From JANYCG01 sp031431035 (GTDB taxonomy: Bacteria > Pseudomonadota > Gammaproteobacteria > Burkholderiales > Burkholderiaceae_C), in contig JANPCR010000197.1 of NCBI GenBank assembly GCA_031431035.1, positions 1 through 34,451 on the forward strand: a stretch of 34,451 bases of DNA, written 5' to 3'. Position numbers and translations under genes: made by a program. This document shows positions 1-7,364 of this stretch, piece by piece. The notes beneath the pieces were generated by a model that was not told the DNA's origin, did not search any database, and saw only the letters and a list, made by a program, of their open reading frames with translations. Every line of letters begins with the position of its first letter. Positions within the stretch are counted from its first letter, which is position 1.

Positions 1-303
1 GGCTGTTGGGGTTGTTGGACTGCCCGGTGCGCGTCAGCCTGCGTGCGTGTTTGAGTGGCCATGTGTGCTCCAGTTGCTTTGCGATGTTTCCCTCTTCCAC
101 GGTGTCCCCGTGAGGAGGGAGGCATTCATAGCATCTGGTCACATTGCCCGGTCGGCGCGCGGATCGGATGCAGGGAATAACAAGCAAGCCCCCGCCAAAC
201 CCTCAACCCCTAAAATACGCCCATCAGCAAAAAGTTACCACCCGGTTACCAAAGGGCGGTTTCGAACCTTGCTCACCAGCTTCCAACTTCCCAAGGACTT
301 CAA
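1..303. other. Upstream region of fba, no gene seen
   Basis: No convincing coding frame is visible in this stretch. An imperfect hairpin lies at 90-119: the pairs CCCTC/GAGGG and CACGG/CCGTG are separated by a small internal loop and closed by a 5-nt loop. No T-run follows, so it is not a typical intrinsic terminator. The last part (about 175-303) would carry the fba leader. CAAGGACT just before the ATG at 304 serves as a plausible ribosome binding site. No clear -10/-35 pair was found. Confidence 0.5.
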
Positions 304-1368
304 ATGGCACTCGTCTCAATGCGTGAACTGCTCGACCACGCGGCTGTGAATGGCTACGGCATCCCGGCGTTCAACGTCAACAACCTGGAGCAGGTTCAGG
401 CGGTGATGGAGGCGGCCAATGAGGTGGGCGCGCCGGTGATTTTGCAGGCCAGCGCGGGTGCGCGCAAGTACGCGGGCGAGGCGTTTATCAAGCATTTGAT
501 AGCCGCCGCCATTGAGGCGTTTCCGCATATTCCGCTCGTCATGCACCAAGACCACGGCCAAAACCCGGATGTGTGCCAAGGCGCGATTAATTTGGGTTTT
601 AGCTCGGTCATGATGGACGGTTCACTCGAAGGCGATGGCAAAACCATTGCCAGTTACGAATACAACGTTGAAGTGACCCGCAAAGTGGTGGACATGGCGC
701 ACAAAACTGGTGTGACGGTCGAGGGCGAATTGGGTTGCCTGGGTTCCTTGGAGACCATGAAAGGCGACAAAGAAGACGGCCACGGCACCGATTCGACCAT
801 GACCATGGAGCAATTGCTGACCGACCCCGAGCAAGCGGCAGACTTTGTGCAGCGCACCCAGCTGGACGCGCTGGCCATTGCCATTGGCACCAGCCACGGC
901 GCGTACAAATTCACGCGCAAGCCCACGGGCGACATTTTGGCGATTGAGCGCATCAAGCAAATCAATAAACGCATTCCCAACACGCATTTGGTCATGCACG
1001 GCTCCAGCAGTGTGCCGCAAGACCTGCTGGCGATCATTAACGAATTTGGCGGCAACATGCGCGAAACTTATGGCGTGCCGGTGGAAGAGATTCAAAAAGC
1101 GATTCAATTCGGCGTGCGCAAAATCAACATCGACACCGACATTCGCCTGGCCATGACCGCCGCCGTGCGCAAATTCATGGCGCAAAACCCCGACAAATTT
1201 GACATGCGCGACTGGCTAAAGCCCGCCCGCGAAGCCGCCAAGCAAATTTGCAAACAGCGCTATCTGCAATTCGGCTGCGAAGGCCAGGGTGCCAAAATCA
1301 AAGGTCATAGCTTGCAGGTGGTTGCAGGGCAGTATGCGCGCGGAGAACTGGCGCAGGTGGTGCAGTAA
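304..1368 (+). CDS. fba: Class II fructose-1,6-bisphosphate aldolase
   Basis: This cytoplasmic zinc enzyme of glycolysis and gluconeogenesis interconverts fructose 1,6-bisphosphate with glyceraldehyde 3-phosphate and dihydroxyacetone phosphate. The 354-residue length is normal for the class IIA/IIB Calvin-type proteobacterial enzymes. Family motifs are all present: VMHQDHG near residues 79-85 (Asp83 and zinc ligand His84), EGELGCLGS around 140, AIGTSHGAYKF around 197, HLVMHGSSSVP with zinc ligand His232, and the phosphate-binding stretch KINIDTDIRLA around 274. The ATG at 304 follows an AAGGACT ribosome binding site. It is followed by an intrinsic terminator, so it ends its own transcription unit. 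In relatives it usually sits next to pyruvate kinase and purC; here a vapBC pair lies between fba and purC. Confidence 0.97.
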   Translation: MALVSMRELLDHAAVNGYGIPAFNVNNLEQVQAVMEAANEVGAPVILQASAGARKYAGEAFIKHLIAAAIEAFPHIPLVMHQDHGQNPDVCQGAINLGFSSVMMDGSLEGDGKTIASYEYNVEVTRKVVDMAHKTGVTVEGELGCLGSLETMKGDKEDGHGTDSTMTMEQLLTDPEQAADFVQRTQLDALAIAIGTSHGAYKFTRKPTGDILAIERIKQINKRIPNTHLVMHGSSSVPQDLLAIINEFGGNMRETYGVPVEEIQKAIQFGVRKINIDTDIRLAMTAAVRKFMAQNPDKFDMRDWLKPAREAAKQICKQRYLQFGCEGQGAKIKGHSLQVVAGQYARGELAQVVQ

Positions 1369-1429
1369 ATCGCTCGAAAACCTCGGCCGACCGAACCCCA
1401 CTTTGGTTTGAGCCTCGCCTCACCTTAAG

Positions 1430-1461
1430 CCCCGCCCTAGCGCAAGCCCGGCGGGGTTTTT
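1430..1461 (+). terminator. Intrinsic terminator of fba
   Basis: A 7-bp GC stem (CCCCGCC at 1430-1436 with GGCGGGG at 1450-1456) is followed directly by five T residues. The loop is 13 nt. It lies 61 bp past the fba stop and before the vapBC promoter. Confidence 0.8.
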
Positions 1462-1477
1462 CAGTGGTTTTTTGAGC

Positions 1478-1507
1478 TTGCGAGGTCTTTAAAATTTGCG
1501 GCATAAT
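1478..1507 (+). promoter_or_regulatory. Putative vapBC promoter
   Basis: TTGCGA (1478-1483) and CATAAT (1502-1507) are spaced by 18 nt and resemble a sigma-70 promoter. Transcription would begin around 1513-1515, at the left edge of the palindrome at 1514-1532, which suits autorepression by the antitoxin. Prediction by eye only. Confidence 0.45.
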
Positions 1508-1513
1508 CGGGCT

Positions 1514-1532
1514 ATACACATTCAATGTGTAT
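1514..1532. promoter_or_regulatory. Palindromic operator of vapBC
   Basis: ATACACATT and AATGTGTAT are perfect 9-bp inverted arms around a single C. The site sits immediately downstream of the predicted -10 and 20 bp before the GTG start of the antitoxin. VapB-VapC complexes usually bind such palindromes to repress their own operon. The palindrome contains the ATG at 1525, which argues that this ATG is operator DNA and not the real start. Confidence 0.65.
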
Positions 1533-1551
1533 CGATTTTGAGTGCAAAAAA

Positions 1552-1878
1552 GTGAACACCCGAACCAACATTGTTTTAGACGACGAACTCATCGCGAAGG
1601 CCATGGTGCGCGCGGGCGTCACCACCAAAAAGGCGGCGGTTGAAGCGGCGCTGAAGGCATTTGTGCGTAAGCCCGATTACTCTGGCCTTTTGGCTTTGCG
1701 GGGCGCGGGCATGCTCGCAGACGACTATGACCCTGACGAAGCTTGCAAAATTCACCCAATTGAGCCTTTGATGGTCGCGCAAGACCGGGCGCCCTACGTT
1801 GTGACGGCCCTAGTGGGGGGTGCTAAGTCGTCGGGCAAACAAATTTCGGTCAAACGCGGCTTGCCTAAAAAGCGATGA
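1552..1878 (+). CDS. vapB: VapB-type antitoxin (ribbon-helix-helix)
   Basis: Antitoxin of a type II toxin-antitoxin pair: it neutralises the downstream VapC RNase and probably represses the operon. The N terminus TRTNIVLDDELIAKAM is the usual VapB start followed by a helix (VTTKKAAVEAALKAFV) typical of ribbon-helix-helix DNA-binding domains. I chose GTG at 1552 because it places the conserved NTRTNI at the very start; an in-frame ATG at 1525 would add nine residues but lies inside the operator palindrome. The protein is 108 residues, longer than most VapB (70-90), because of a C-terminal extension ending in a basic tail (KQISVKRGLPKKR). It overlaps vapC by 4 bp (ATGA), showing translational coupling. 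Confidence 0.85.
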   Translation: MNTRTNIVLDDELIAKAMVRAGVTTKKAAVEAALKAFVRKPDYSGLLALRGAGMLADDYDPDEACKIHPIEPLMVAQDRAPYVVTALVGGAKSSGKQISVKRGLPKKR

Positions 1879-2270
1879 TCGTCGACACGTCGGCGTGGAT
1901 TGAATACCTTCGCGCATCGGGTACCAACGCAGACCGCACCATCAACCAGACTTTGCGAGCTGGTGGTATTTTGCTAATGCCAGCTGTGGTGCTGCAAGAA
2001 TTGTTGCAAGGTGCCAAGTCACCTTTGCACTATGTTCGGCTTCAAAAAGAGTTGGATCAATTGCCGGTTTTTGAACCGGAAGACGTCACCGAAATTCACC
2101 GCCAAGCCGCCTTGCTGTACGCCCGGTGCCGCTGGCAAGGGCTTACCGTTCGCTCGCCCATTGACTGTGTTGTGGCGGCCTGCGCTCTAGAGGCCGACTT
2201 ACCTTTGCTGGCGCGGGACCGCGATTTTGACGCTATAGCCCGAATAGAGCCGCTTTTGAAGCTGTTGTAA
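1875..2270 (+). CDS. vapC: VapC-type PIN-domain RNase toxin
   Basis: Toxin of the pair: a PIN-domain Mg-dependent endoribonuclease, in known members cutting tRNA or rRNA to stop translation when the antitoxin is lost. At 131 residues it has normal VapC length. The acidic active-site set is visible: Asp4 (IVDTSAWIEYL), Glu42 (LQELLQG), Asp97 (SPIDCVVAA) and Asp115/Asp117 (ARDRDFD). The ATG overlaps the antitoxin stop by 4 bp. The toxin appears intact, so the module should be functional. The RNA target cannot be read from the sequence. The operon separates fba from purC, a position where a mobile toxin-antitoxin module could have inserted. Confidence 0.9.
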   Translation: MIVDTSAWIEYLRASGTNADRTINQTLRAGGILLMPAVVLQELLQGAKSPLHYVRLQKELDQLPVFEPEDVTEIHRQAALLYARCRWQGLTVRSPIDCVVAACALEADLPLLARDRDFDAIARIEPLLKLL

Positions 2271-2333
2271 TAGCGTTGCTGAACTGAAACCGCGGGATTA
2301 AAACCGCTTGATTGAACCTGCTCACTTTTCCCC

Positions 2334-3254
2334 ATGTCACTGTCCCTGCACACCTCCACCCTCACCTCGTTGCCGCTTCTTGCCCGCGGTAAAGTCCGCG
2401 ACAACTACGCCGTGGGCACCGACCGCATTTTGATGGTCGCCAGTGACCGACTCAGCGCCTTTGACGTCATCATGGGCGAACCCATTCCCGGCAAAGGCGC
2501 TCTTTTGACGCAAATGGCACTGTTTTGGTTTGACAAACTCGGCCCCAAGGGCTTGAATATTTGCCCAATTCATCTCACTGGGGATGCGCCTGAAAGCGTG
2601 GTCACAGCGGGTGAAGTGCCCCAAGTCGCTGGCCGCTCGATGCTGGTCAAACGCCTCAAGCCCTTGCCGGTGGAGGCGGTAGTGCGGGGCTACCTGGCGG
2701 GCAGTGGCTGGAAGGAATACCAGCACAACGGCGCGGTGTGTGGCGTCAAGTTGCCAGCGGGCTTGCAAAATGCGTCCAAACTGCCGCAGCCAATCTACAC
2801 CCCGGCTGCCAAAGCGGCGGTGGGCGACCATGACGAAAACATCAGTTTTGAGCAGACGGTTGACATGATTGGCTTGGATTTGGCAACCCGCATCCGCGAC
2901 ATCAGCCTCCAGCTTTACCTTGCGGCGAGCGCTTTTGCCTTGACCAAGGGCGTCATCATTGCCGACACCAAATTCGAATTTGGCTTGGACTCTGACGGCA
3001 CTTTGACCTTGATGGACGAGGTTTTGACCCCAGATTCGTCGCGTTTTTGGCCAGCCGAGAGCTACCAGGCCAGTTTTGCGCAAGGCCTGAACCCACCTAG
3101 TTACGACAAACAGTTTGTCCGTGACTGGCTAGAGCAAGTGCAAATTGACGGCAAACCCTGGAACAAAACGCCGCCTGCGCCTCGTGTGCCCAATGAGGTG
3201 ATCGCCAAAACCTCCGCCAAATACCAGGAAGCCTTGCAGCGGCTGACAGCGTAG
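2334..3254 (+). CDS. purC: Phosphoribosylaminoimidazole-succinocarboxamide synthase
   Basis: SAICAR synthetase joins CAIR and L-aspartate using ATP, the eighth step of de novo IMP synthesis, in the cytoplasm. The 306-residue protein is of the longer yeast-like form usual in Burkholderiales. It shows the N-terminal ATP-binding start LLARGKVRDNYAVG, then VASDRLSAFDVIM, the substrate-binding VEAVVRGYLAGSGWKEY, and the C-terminal TKFEFGLD with LMDEVLTPDSSRFWP. The start is ATG at 2334, after CTTTTCCCC, with no strong ribosome binding site. It converges with the minus-strand co-chaperone gene 21 bp downstream. purE and purK, which act just before it in the pathway, lie on the other side of that gene. 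Confidence 0.96.
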   Translation: MSLSLHTSTLTSLPLLARGKVRDNYAVGTDRILMVASDRLSAFDVIMGEPIPGKGALLTQMALFWFDKLGPKGLNICPIHLTGDAPESVVTAGEVPQVAGRSMLVKRLKPLPVEAVVRGYLAGSGWKEYQHNGAVCGVKLPAGLQNASKLPQPIYTPAAKAAVGDHDENISFEQTVDMIGLDLATRIRDISLQLYLAASAFALTKGVIIADTKFEFGLDSDGTLTLMDEVLTPDSSRFWPAESYQASFAQGLNPPSYDKQFVRDWLEQVQIDGKPWNKTPPAPRVPNEVIAKTSAKYQEALQRLTA

Positions 3255-3275
3255 GCGCGCGGCGGCTAGCTTGTT

Positions 3276-4184
3276 TTAGCTCAAGACCACGCTACTCAAG
3301 CGGCGGCGGTAGGTGGCGACGGTGGGGTCAACGGGTGGAATTTGGCCATCGGCCACTTTCACTTTAGGGGGCTCAATAATGTCCAGAATGGCGATGAAAG
3401 TTTTGCGAGCCAAGTCTTGGCTCCAGGCTTTGTCTCGCATCAAAATTTCAAGCAATTCGTCCATTGCGCCCACCCATTGCTGGTGCGCCATCAGCACTTG
3501 GGCTTTGCCAAAGTGGGCGTCAAAATCGCGCTTGTTCAAGGCAATTTTGGCGTCAAAGTCATTGCTGGCTGTCGCTAGTTCGCTACGGTCAAAGGCAAAG
3601 TCAATCGCGTTCATCCAGCGTTGCAAGGTGTCAAACTTGCGCACATGGGCGGCCTTGGCAATCACAGGAGCAAAGGCAACTTTGGCGTCGTCGGTTTGGC
3701 CTTCAATGAGCAGCAGTTTGATGTAGTCGAACCGCGCGCCCTCGTTGTCGGGGCTTTTCAGCATGGCTTGGTGCAGCGCTTCGCGCAGGGCAGCCGGGTC
3801 GTCTGCAGCGGGTGCGTCCGTCACCTCGACGGCTGTGATTTCGGCTTCCAGCACGTCGGCGGGCGCTATATGCTTGTCCAAAAACGCCTTGATCTGGCTT
3901 TCGGGCAGCGCGCCCGTGAATCCGTCGACAGGCTTGCCACCCACCAGCAGCACGCAGGTGGGGATGCTTCGAATGCCAAAGGCTTGGCTAATCTCTTGCT
4001 CTTGGTCAGAGTCAATTTTGACCAATTTAAAGCGGCCTGCGTAGTCAGTTTCTATTTTTTCCAGCAGCGGGCCAATCACCTTGCAAGGGCCACACCACGG
4101 CGCCCAAAAATCAACCAACACCGGGATGGTGGCAGACGCTTCGATGACTTCGGCATCAAAATTTTCGACAGTGACATTGATCAT
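3276..4184 (-). CDS. cnoX: Thioredoxin-TPR co-chaperone, CnoX/YbbN-like
   Basis: The protein has an N-terminal thioredoxin fold (about residues 1-110) followed by a TPR-like helical region to residue 302, the architecture of CnoX (YbbN). E. coli CnoX is a chaperedoxin that holds unfolding proteins under oxidative stress and hands them to GroEL. Here the active site is a full WCGPC (residues 30-34), so disulfide reductase activity is possible, unlike the E. coli form, which lacks it. The cis-proline region RSIPTCVLL is present. I start at ATG 4184 (MINVTVENF), the normal thioredoxin start; a longer frame upstream adds 27 non-conserved residues. It lies opposite to its purine-gene neighbours and diverges from purE across 95 bp. 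Confidence 0.85.
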   Translation of the reverse strand: MINVTVENFDAEVIEASATIPVLVDFWAPWCGPCKVIGPLLEKIETDYAGRFKLVKIDSDQEQEISQAFGIRSIPTCVLLVGGKPVDGFTGALPESQIKAFLDKHIAPADVLEAEITAVEVTDAPAADDPAALREALHQAMLKSPDNEGARFDYIKLLLIEGQTDDAKVAFAPVIAKAAHVRKFDTLQRWMNAIDFAFDRSELATASNDFDAKIALNKRDFDAHFGKAQVLMAHQQWVGAMDELLEILMRDKAWSQDLARKTFIAILDIIEPPKVKVADGQIPPVDPTVATYRRRLSSVVLS

Positions 4185-4243
4185 TAGAGCAAGCTCGAGG
4201 TGAAAAAGTAAAATGGAGGTTTTGCGGAACCGTCCGCAGCCAT

Positions 4244-4261
4244 CGCGGTTTCGAAAACGCG
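4244..4261. promoter_or_regulatory. Near-perfect palindrome between cnoX and purE
   Basis: CGCGGTTTCGAAAACGCG is an 18-bp palindrome with one mismatched pair, centred in the 95-bp gap between the divergent cnoX and purE genes and ending 18 bp before the purE ATG. It could be an operator for one or both genes. A separate hairpin (TGCGGA, ACCG loop, TCCGCA) lies at 4223-4238 in the cnoX leader. No regulator can be assigned. Confidence 0.35.
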
Positions 4262-4279
4262 GCACTTCTCATTTTAAGT

Positions 4280-4876
4280 ATGAAAAATTCACAAGCTGGC
4301 CTTAAGCCCAAACCTAAACCTAAGCCAAAGCCTGAGCCCAAGGTTCAAGCTAAGGCTAAGGTCTCCGCCAAGGCCAATACCAATGCCGATGTGAAGGTCG
4401 GCGTGGTGATGGGTTCACGCTCAGACTGGGACGCCCTGCAAAACGCGGTGCAAATTTTGCAGCACTTCGGCATTTCCTACGAAGCCAAGGTCGTGTCTGC
4501 CCACCGCATGCCGGACGATATGTTTGCCTATGCAGAATCTGCCGTAGCGCGTGGCTTGGTGGCCATCATTGCAGGCGCCGGCGGTGCCGCCCACTTGCCG
4601 GGCATGCTGGCCGCTAAAACCACGGTGCCGGTGCTGGGCGTACCCGTTGCCAGCAAGCATTTGAACGGCGTTGATTCCTTGCATAGCATTGTGCAAATGC
4701 CCAAAGGAGTGCCGGTTGCCACCTTTGCCATTGGCGATGCAGGCGCTGCTAACGCGGCCTTGTTTGCTGTGGCCATGTTGGCCGTGAACGACGCAGCTTT
4801 GCGCGGTAAATTGGATGAATTCAGGGCGGCCCAAACGCAAACTGCGCGTGACATGAGCTTGCCGCCGGTTTTGTGA
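4280..4876 (+). CDS. purE: N5-carboxyaminoimidazole ribonucleotide mutase
   Basis: PurE class I converts N5-CAIR, made by PurK, into CAIR in IMP synthesis. The catalytic core starts at about residue 39 with VGVVMGSRSDWDALQ. It continues with the substrate-binding VVSAHRMPDDMFAYA, then IIAGAGGAAHLPGMLAA and GVPVASKHLNGVDSLHSIVQMPKG given here only as far as its key parts: the conserved loop around residues 117-140. At 198 residues it exceeds the usual 160-170 because of a 38-residue N-terminal extension rich in Lys-Pro and Lys-Ala dipeptides. The extension is in frame from ATG 4280; an internal start (GTG at 4391) would give a standard-length protein. purK follows after 70 bp, so the two are probably co-transcribed. 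Confidence 0.93.
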   Translation: MKNSQAGLKPKPKPKPKPEPKVQAKAKVSAKANTNADVKVGVVMGSRSDWDALQNAVQILQHFGISYEAKVVSAHRMPDDMFAYAESAVARGLVAIIAGAGGAAHLPGMLAAKTTVPVLGVPVASKHLNGVDSLHSIVQMPKGVPVATFAIGDAGAANAALFAVAMLAVNDAALRGKLDEFRAAQTQTARDMSLPPVL

Positions 4877-4946
4877 ACGGTTGGAGGCACTGCCAAACTC
4901 TGCCAAAGCTTGCCGGCCTTCGCCAGCCCCCTAACCTTTGCTCGCT

Positions 4947-6158
4947 ATGCCTCCCGTGAAAAAAACAAAATTAAAAGCCGCTGGCTTGTGCCTTTTGCCC
5001 GGTGCCTCAGTCGCGGGTCAAACGGCGACTTTGGGCGTGATGGGTGGTGGGCAGTTGGGCCGCATGTTTGTTCAGGCTGCACAGGCCTTGGGGTTCGATA
5101 CCGCAGTGTTGGACCCTGACGGGCTGAGTCCTGCGGGCGGGATCAGCCACCACCATGTTCAGACCGATTATCTGGACCCAGCAGGCTTGGCGGCCTTGGC
5201 CCAATGCAGCCACGCCGTTACCACCGAATTTGAAAATGTGCCCGCAGCGGCCCTGATCACTCTGGCCCAGAGTACCAACGTCTCCCCGTCCGCTGACGCG
5301 GTTCGCATTGCCCAAGACCGCCGCGCTGAAAAAGCCCACTTTGGGCGCTGCGGCGTGGCTTGCGCACCCTACGCGGTGATAGCAACCGCTGACGATGTGG
5401 CCGCAGCTAGCAGCAGTTTGTTGCCAGGCATTTTGAAAACCGCGCAAATGGGCTACGACGGCAAGGGCCAGGTTCGCGTCAAAACCCGCGCTGATTTGTT
5501 GGCAGCCTGGGCTTCGCTTAAAAAAGTACCCTGTGTTTTAGAGAAAAAACTGGCCCTGCACGCGGAATGCTCGGTGATTGTGGCGCGGGGGCGTGACGGG
5601 CAAATAGTGAACCTGCCGGTTAATTTGAATACCCATGTCGACGGAATTTTGGCTAAAACCGAGCTTTTTAAGCAAAATTTGCCCCTGGCTCTCGCCAAAC
5701 AAGCGATTATTGCTTCTAAATCAATAGCAACTGAGCTGAATTACGTTGGCGTGCTGTGCGTCGAGTTTTTTGTGATCAAAGACGAAAAAGCCAAATTGAA
5801 GCTGGTTGTGAATGAAATCGCGCCGCGCCCGCACAACAGCGGCCACGCCAGCATGGACGCCTGCGACGTGTCGCAGTTTGAGCTGCAAGTGCGCACCTTG
5901 GCAGGTCTGCCACTGACCCAGCCACGCCAGCACAGCCCCGCCATCATGCTGAATTTGCTGGGCGACTTGTGGACGGGCGAGCAAGCCCCTGCCTGGGATC
6001 AGGTGTTGGCACTGCCGGGCACCCATTTGCATTTGTACGGTAAGACTAAAGCTAGCGAGGGCCGCAAAATGGGCCACTTGAACATCACCGGTGCCACCGT
6101 GGCAGAGGTCCGCGCCACGGCCAAGAAGGTCGCCAAACTGCTGGGGCTTGCCCCGTGA
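4947..6158 (+). CDS. purK: N5-carboxyaminoimidazole ribonucleotide synthase
   Basis: PurK is an ATP-grasp enzyme that carboxylates aminoimidazole ribonucleotide with bicarbonate and ATP to form N5-CAIR, the substrate of PurE. The glycine-rich start of the pre-ATP-grasp domain, LGVMGGGQLGRMF, lies about 28 residues in. Then follow TTEFENVPA, the ATP-binding LKTAQMGYDGKGQ, the metal-binding LCVEFFV and NEIAPRPHNSGH. I take ATG 4947 as start (403 residues); a TTG at 4938 is also in frame and the exact start is uncertain because no ribosome binding site is evident. The stop overlaps the GTG start of tsaC by 4 bp (GTGA), indicating one transcript purE-purK-tsaC. Confidence 0.95.
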   Translation: MPPVKKTKLKAAGLCLLPGASVAGQTATLGVMGGGQLGRMFVQAAQALGFDTAVLDPDGLSPAGGISHHHVQTDYLDPAGLAALAQCSHAVTTEFENVPAAALITLAQSTNVSPSADAVRIAQDRRAEKAHFGRCGVACAPYAVIATADDVAAASSSLLPGILKTAQMGYDGKGQVRVKTRADLLAAWASLKKVPCVLEKKLALHAECSVIVARGRDGQIVNLPVNLNTHVDGILAKTELFKQNLPLALAKQAIIASKSIATELNYVGVLCVEFFVIKDEKAKLKLVVNEIAPRPHNSGHASMDACDVSQFELQVRTLAGLPLTQPRQHSPAIMLNLLGDLWTGEQAPAWDQVLALPGTHLHLYGKTKASEGRKMGHLNITGATVAEVRATAKKVAKLLGLAP

Positions 6159-7291
6159 TTTTGCCGGGGCAGCAAAGCGCATCAATTGCCGCCGCTGCCG
6201 CAGAATTGACCGCTGGGGCGCTGTTGGGCCTGCCCACTGAAACCGTTTACGGCCTGGCGGCCGACGCTTGTAACGACGCGGCAGTGGCCAAGATATTTGC
6301 CGCCAAGGGCCGCCCCAGCAACCACCCGCTGATCGTGCATGTGCAAAACGCCGCAGCCGTCGCGCATTTTGCCAATGATCTGCCGTTGTTTGCCATGCGA
6401 CTGATGGAAGCCTTTTGGCCCGGGCCACTCACGCTGATATTGCCGCGCCGCGCGGGCGTGGCAGCCGCGTCAGCTGGTGGGCAAAACAGCATTGGTTTGC
6501 GTTGCCCGTCGCACCCAGTGGCTCAAGCGCTGTTGCAGTCGTTGGCGGCCCAAACACCGCCGGTTTGGGGGCTGGCGGCCCCCAGCGCCAACCAGTTTGG
6601 TCGGGTAAGCCCAACCACGGCCGCCCACGTGCAAAGCGAAATGGGCGCAGATTTGCTGATTTTGGACGGTGGCCCGTGCGAGGTTGGCATCGAATCCACG
6701 ATTGTCGATTGCACCCGGGGCGTGCCCGTGCTTTTGCGCCCGGGGCACATCAGCCGTGCGCAATTGCAGGCGGCTTGCGGTCAGCCGGTGCTTTTGAGCG
6801 ACGAATTTGCTGCGCGTTCTGCTGCGACATCGACCTCGAATCATGCCTCTAACAAAGCTTCGAACGGCACTTCCAACGGCACCTCGAACTTGGGCATGAA
6901 CTTAGGCCCAGCGCCACGCGCCTCGGGCACGCTGGAATCGCATTACGCGCCCAACGCCAAGCTTCGCTTAATGACTGCCAAAGCCCTGCAAAGTGCATTG
7001 GATTTGCTGGGCGGCGACGTGGATGGCAAAGTCAACGCGCAGCCTGGGCAGGCCGGGTCTTCGGCGCAACCCGTGATTGCCACCTATTCCCGCGCCATTC
7101 TCAAAAGCCGTTCATCCGGTGTGCTGCGCCGTCGCATGCCGGACGACGCCGTCGCCACCGCCCAACAGCTTTTTGCCGTGCTGCGTGATTTTGATGCCCA
7201 AGGCGTGAAGCTGATTTGGGTAGAAACGCCACCCGCAGCGCCAGAGTGGGACGGCGTGCGGGATCGCCTGACGCGTGCGTCAGCTGGTTGA
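6155..7291 (+). CDS. tsaC: L-threonylcarbamoyladenylate synthase, long (Sua5) form
   Basis: This enzyme makes threonylcarbamoyl-AMP from threonine, bicarbonate and ATP for the universal tRNA modification t6A37. The N-terminal YrdC/Sua5 domain shows LPTETVYGLAADA, KGRPSNHPLIVHV, WPGPLTLIL, SIGLRCPSHP, APSANQFGRVSPTTA and ESTIVDCT. It also has the C-terminal Sua5 extension (about residues 265-378) with SHYAPNAKLRL. The total of 378 residues is long for the Sua5 type. Between domains there is a low-complexity Ser/Asn/Thr linker (about residues 228-245) with repeated SNGTS-type units. Translation starts at a GTG overlapping the purK stop. The final codons run into a 22-bp tandem repeat. TsaB, which uses the product, is encoded at 10.6 kb. 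Confidence 0.93.
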   Translation: MILPGQQSASIAAAAAELTAGALLGLPTETVYGLAADACNDAAVAKIFAAKGRPSNHPLIVHVQNAAAVAHFANDLPLFAMRLMEAFWPGPLTLILPRRAGVAAASAGGQNSIGLRCPSHPVAQALLQSLAAQTPPVWGLAAPSANQFGRVSPTTAAHVQSEMGADLLILDGGPCEVGIESTIVDCTRGVPVLLRPGHISRAQLQAACGQPVLLSDEFAARSAATSTSNHASNKASNGTSNGTSNLGMNLGPAPRASGTLESHYAPNAKLRLMTAKALQSALDLLGGDVDGKVNAQPGQAGSSAQPVIATYSRAILKSRSSGVLRRRMPDDAVATAQQLFAVLRDFDAQGVKLIWVETPPAAPEWDGVRDRLTRASAG

Positions 7292-7364
7292 ACCGCGGGC
7301 GTCAGCAGGTCAATTCGCAGGCTTCAGCTGGTTGATTTGAAAGCGTTAGCGGCTTGATCCACCA
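7277..7364. repeat. Four imperfect 22-bp tandem repeats
   Basis: Units start at 7277, 7299, 7321 and 7343 and share the pattern GCGTCAGCTGGTTGA with substitutions, followed by a more variable 7-nt end. The array covers the last codons of tsaC, the 54-bp gap and the last codons of the converging SemiSWEET gene, so it is partly coding on both strands. Units differ by about 5-10 positions, suggesting an old duplication. Confidence 0.7.

Noticed and set aside
90..119. Hairpin upstream of fba as an intrinsic terminator
   Set aside because: The stem is interrupted and there is no T-run on either side.
4185..4265. Longer start for the thioredoxin-TPR protein
   Set aside because: The extra 27 residues are not thioredoxin-like and would use up most of the divergent promoter region.
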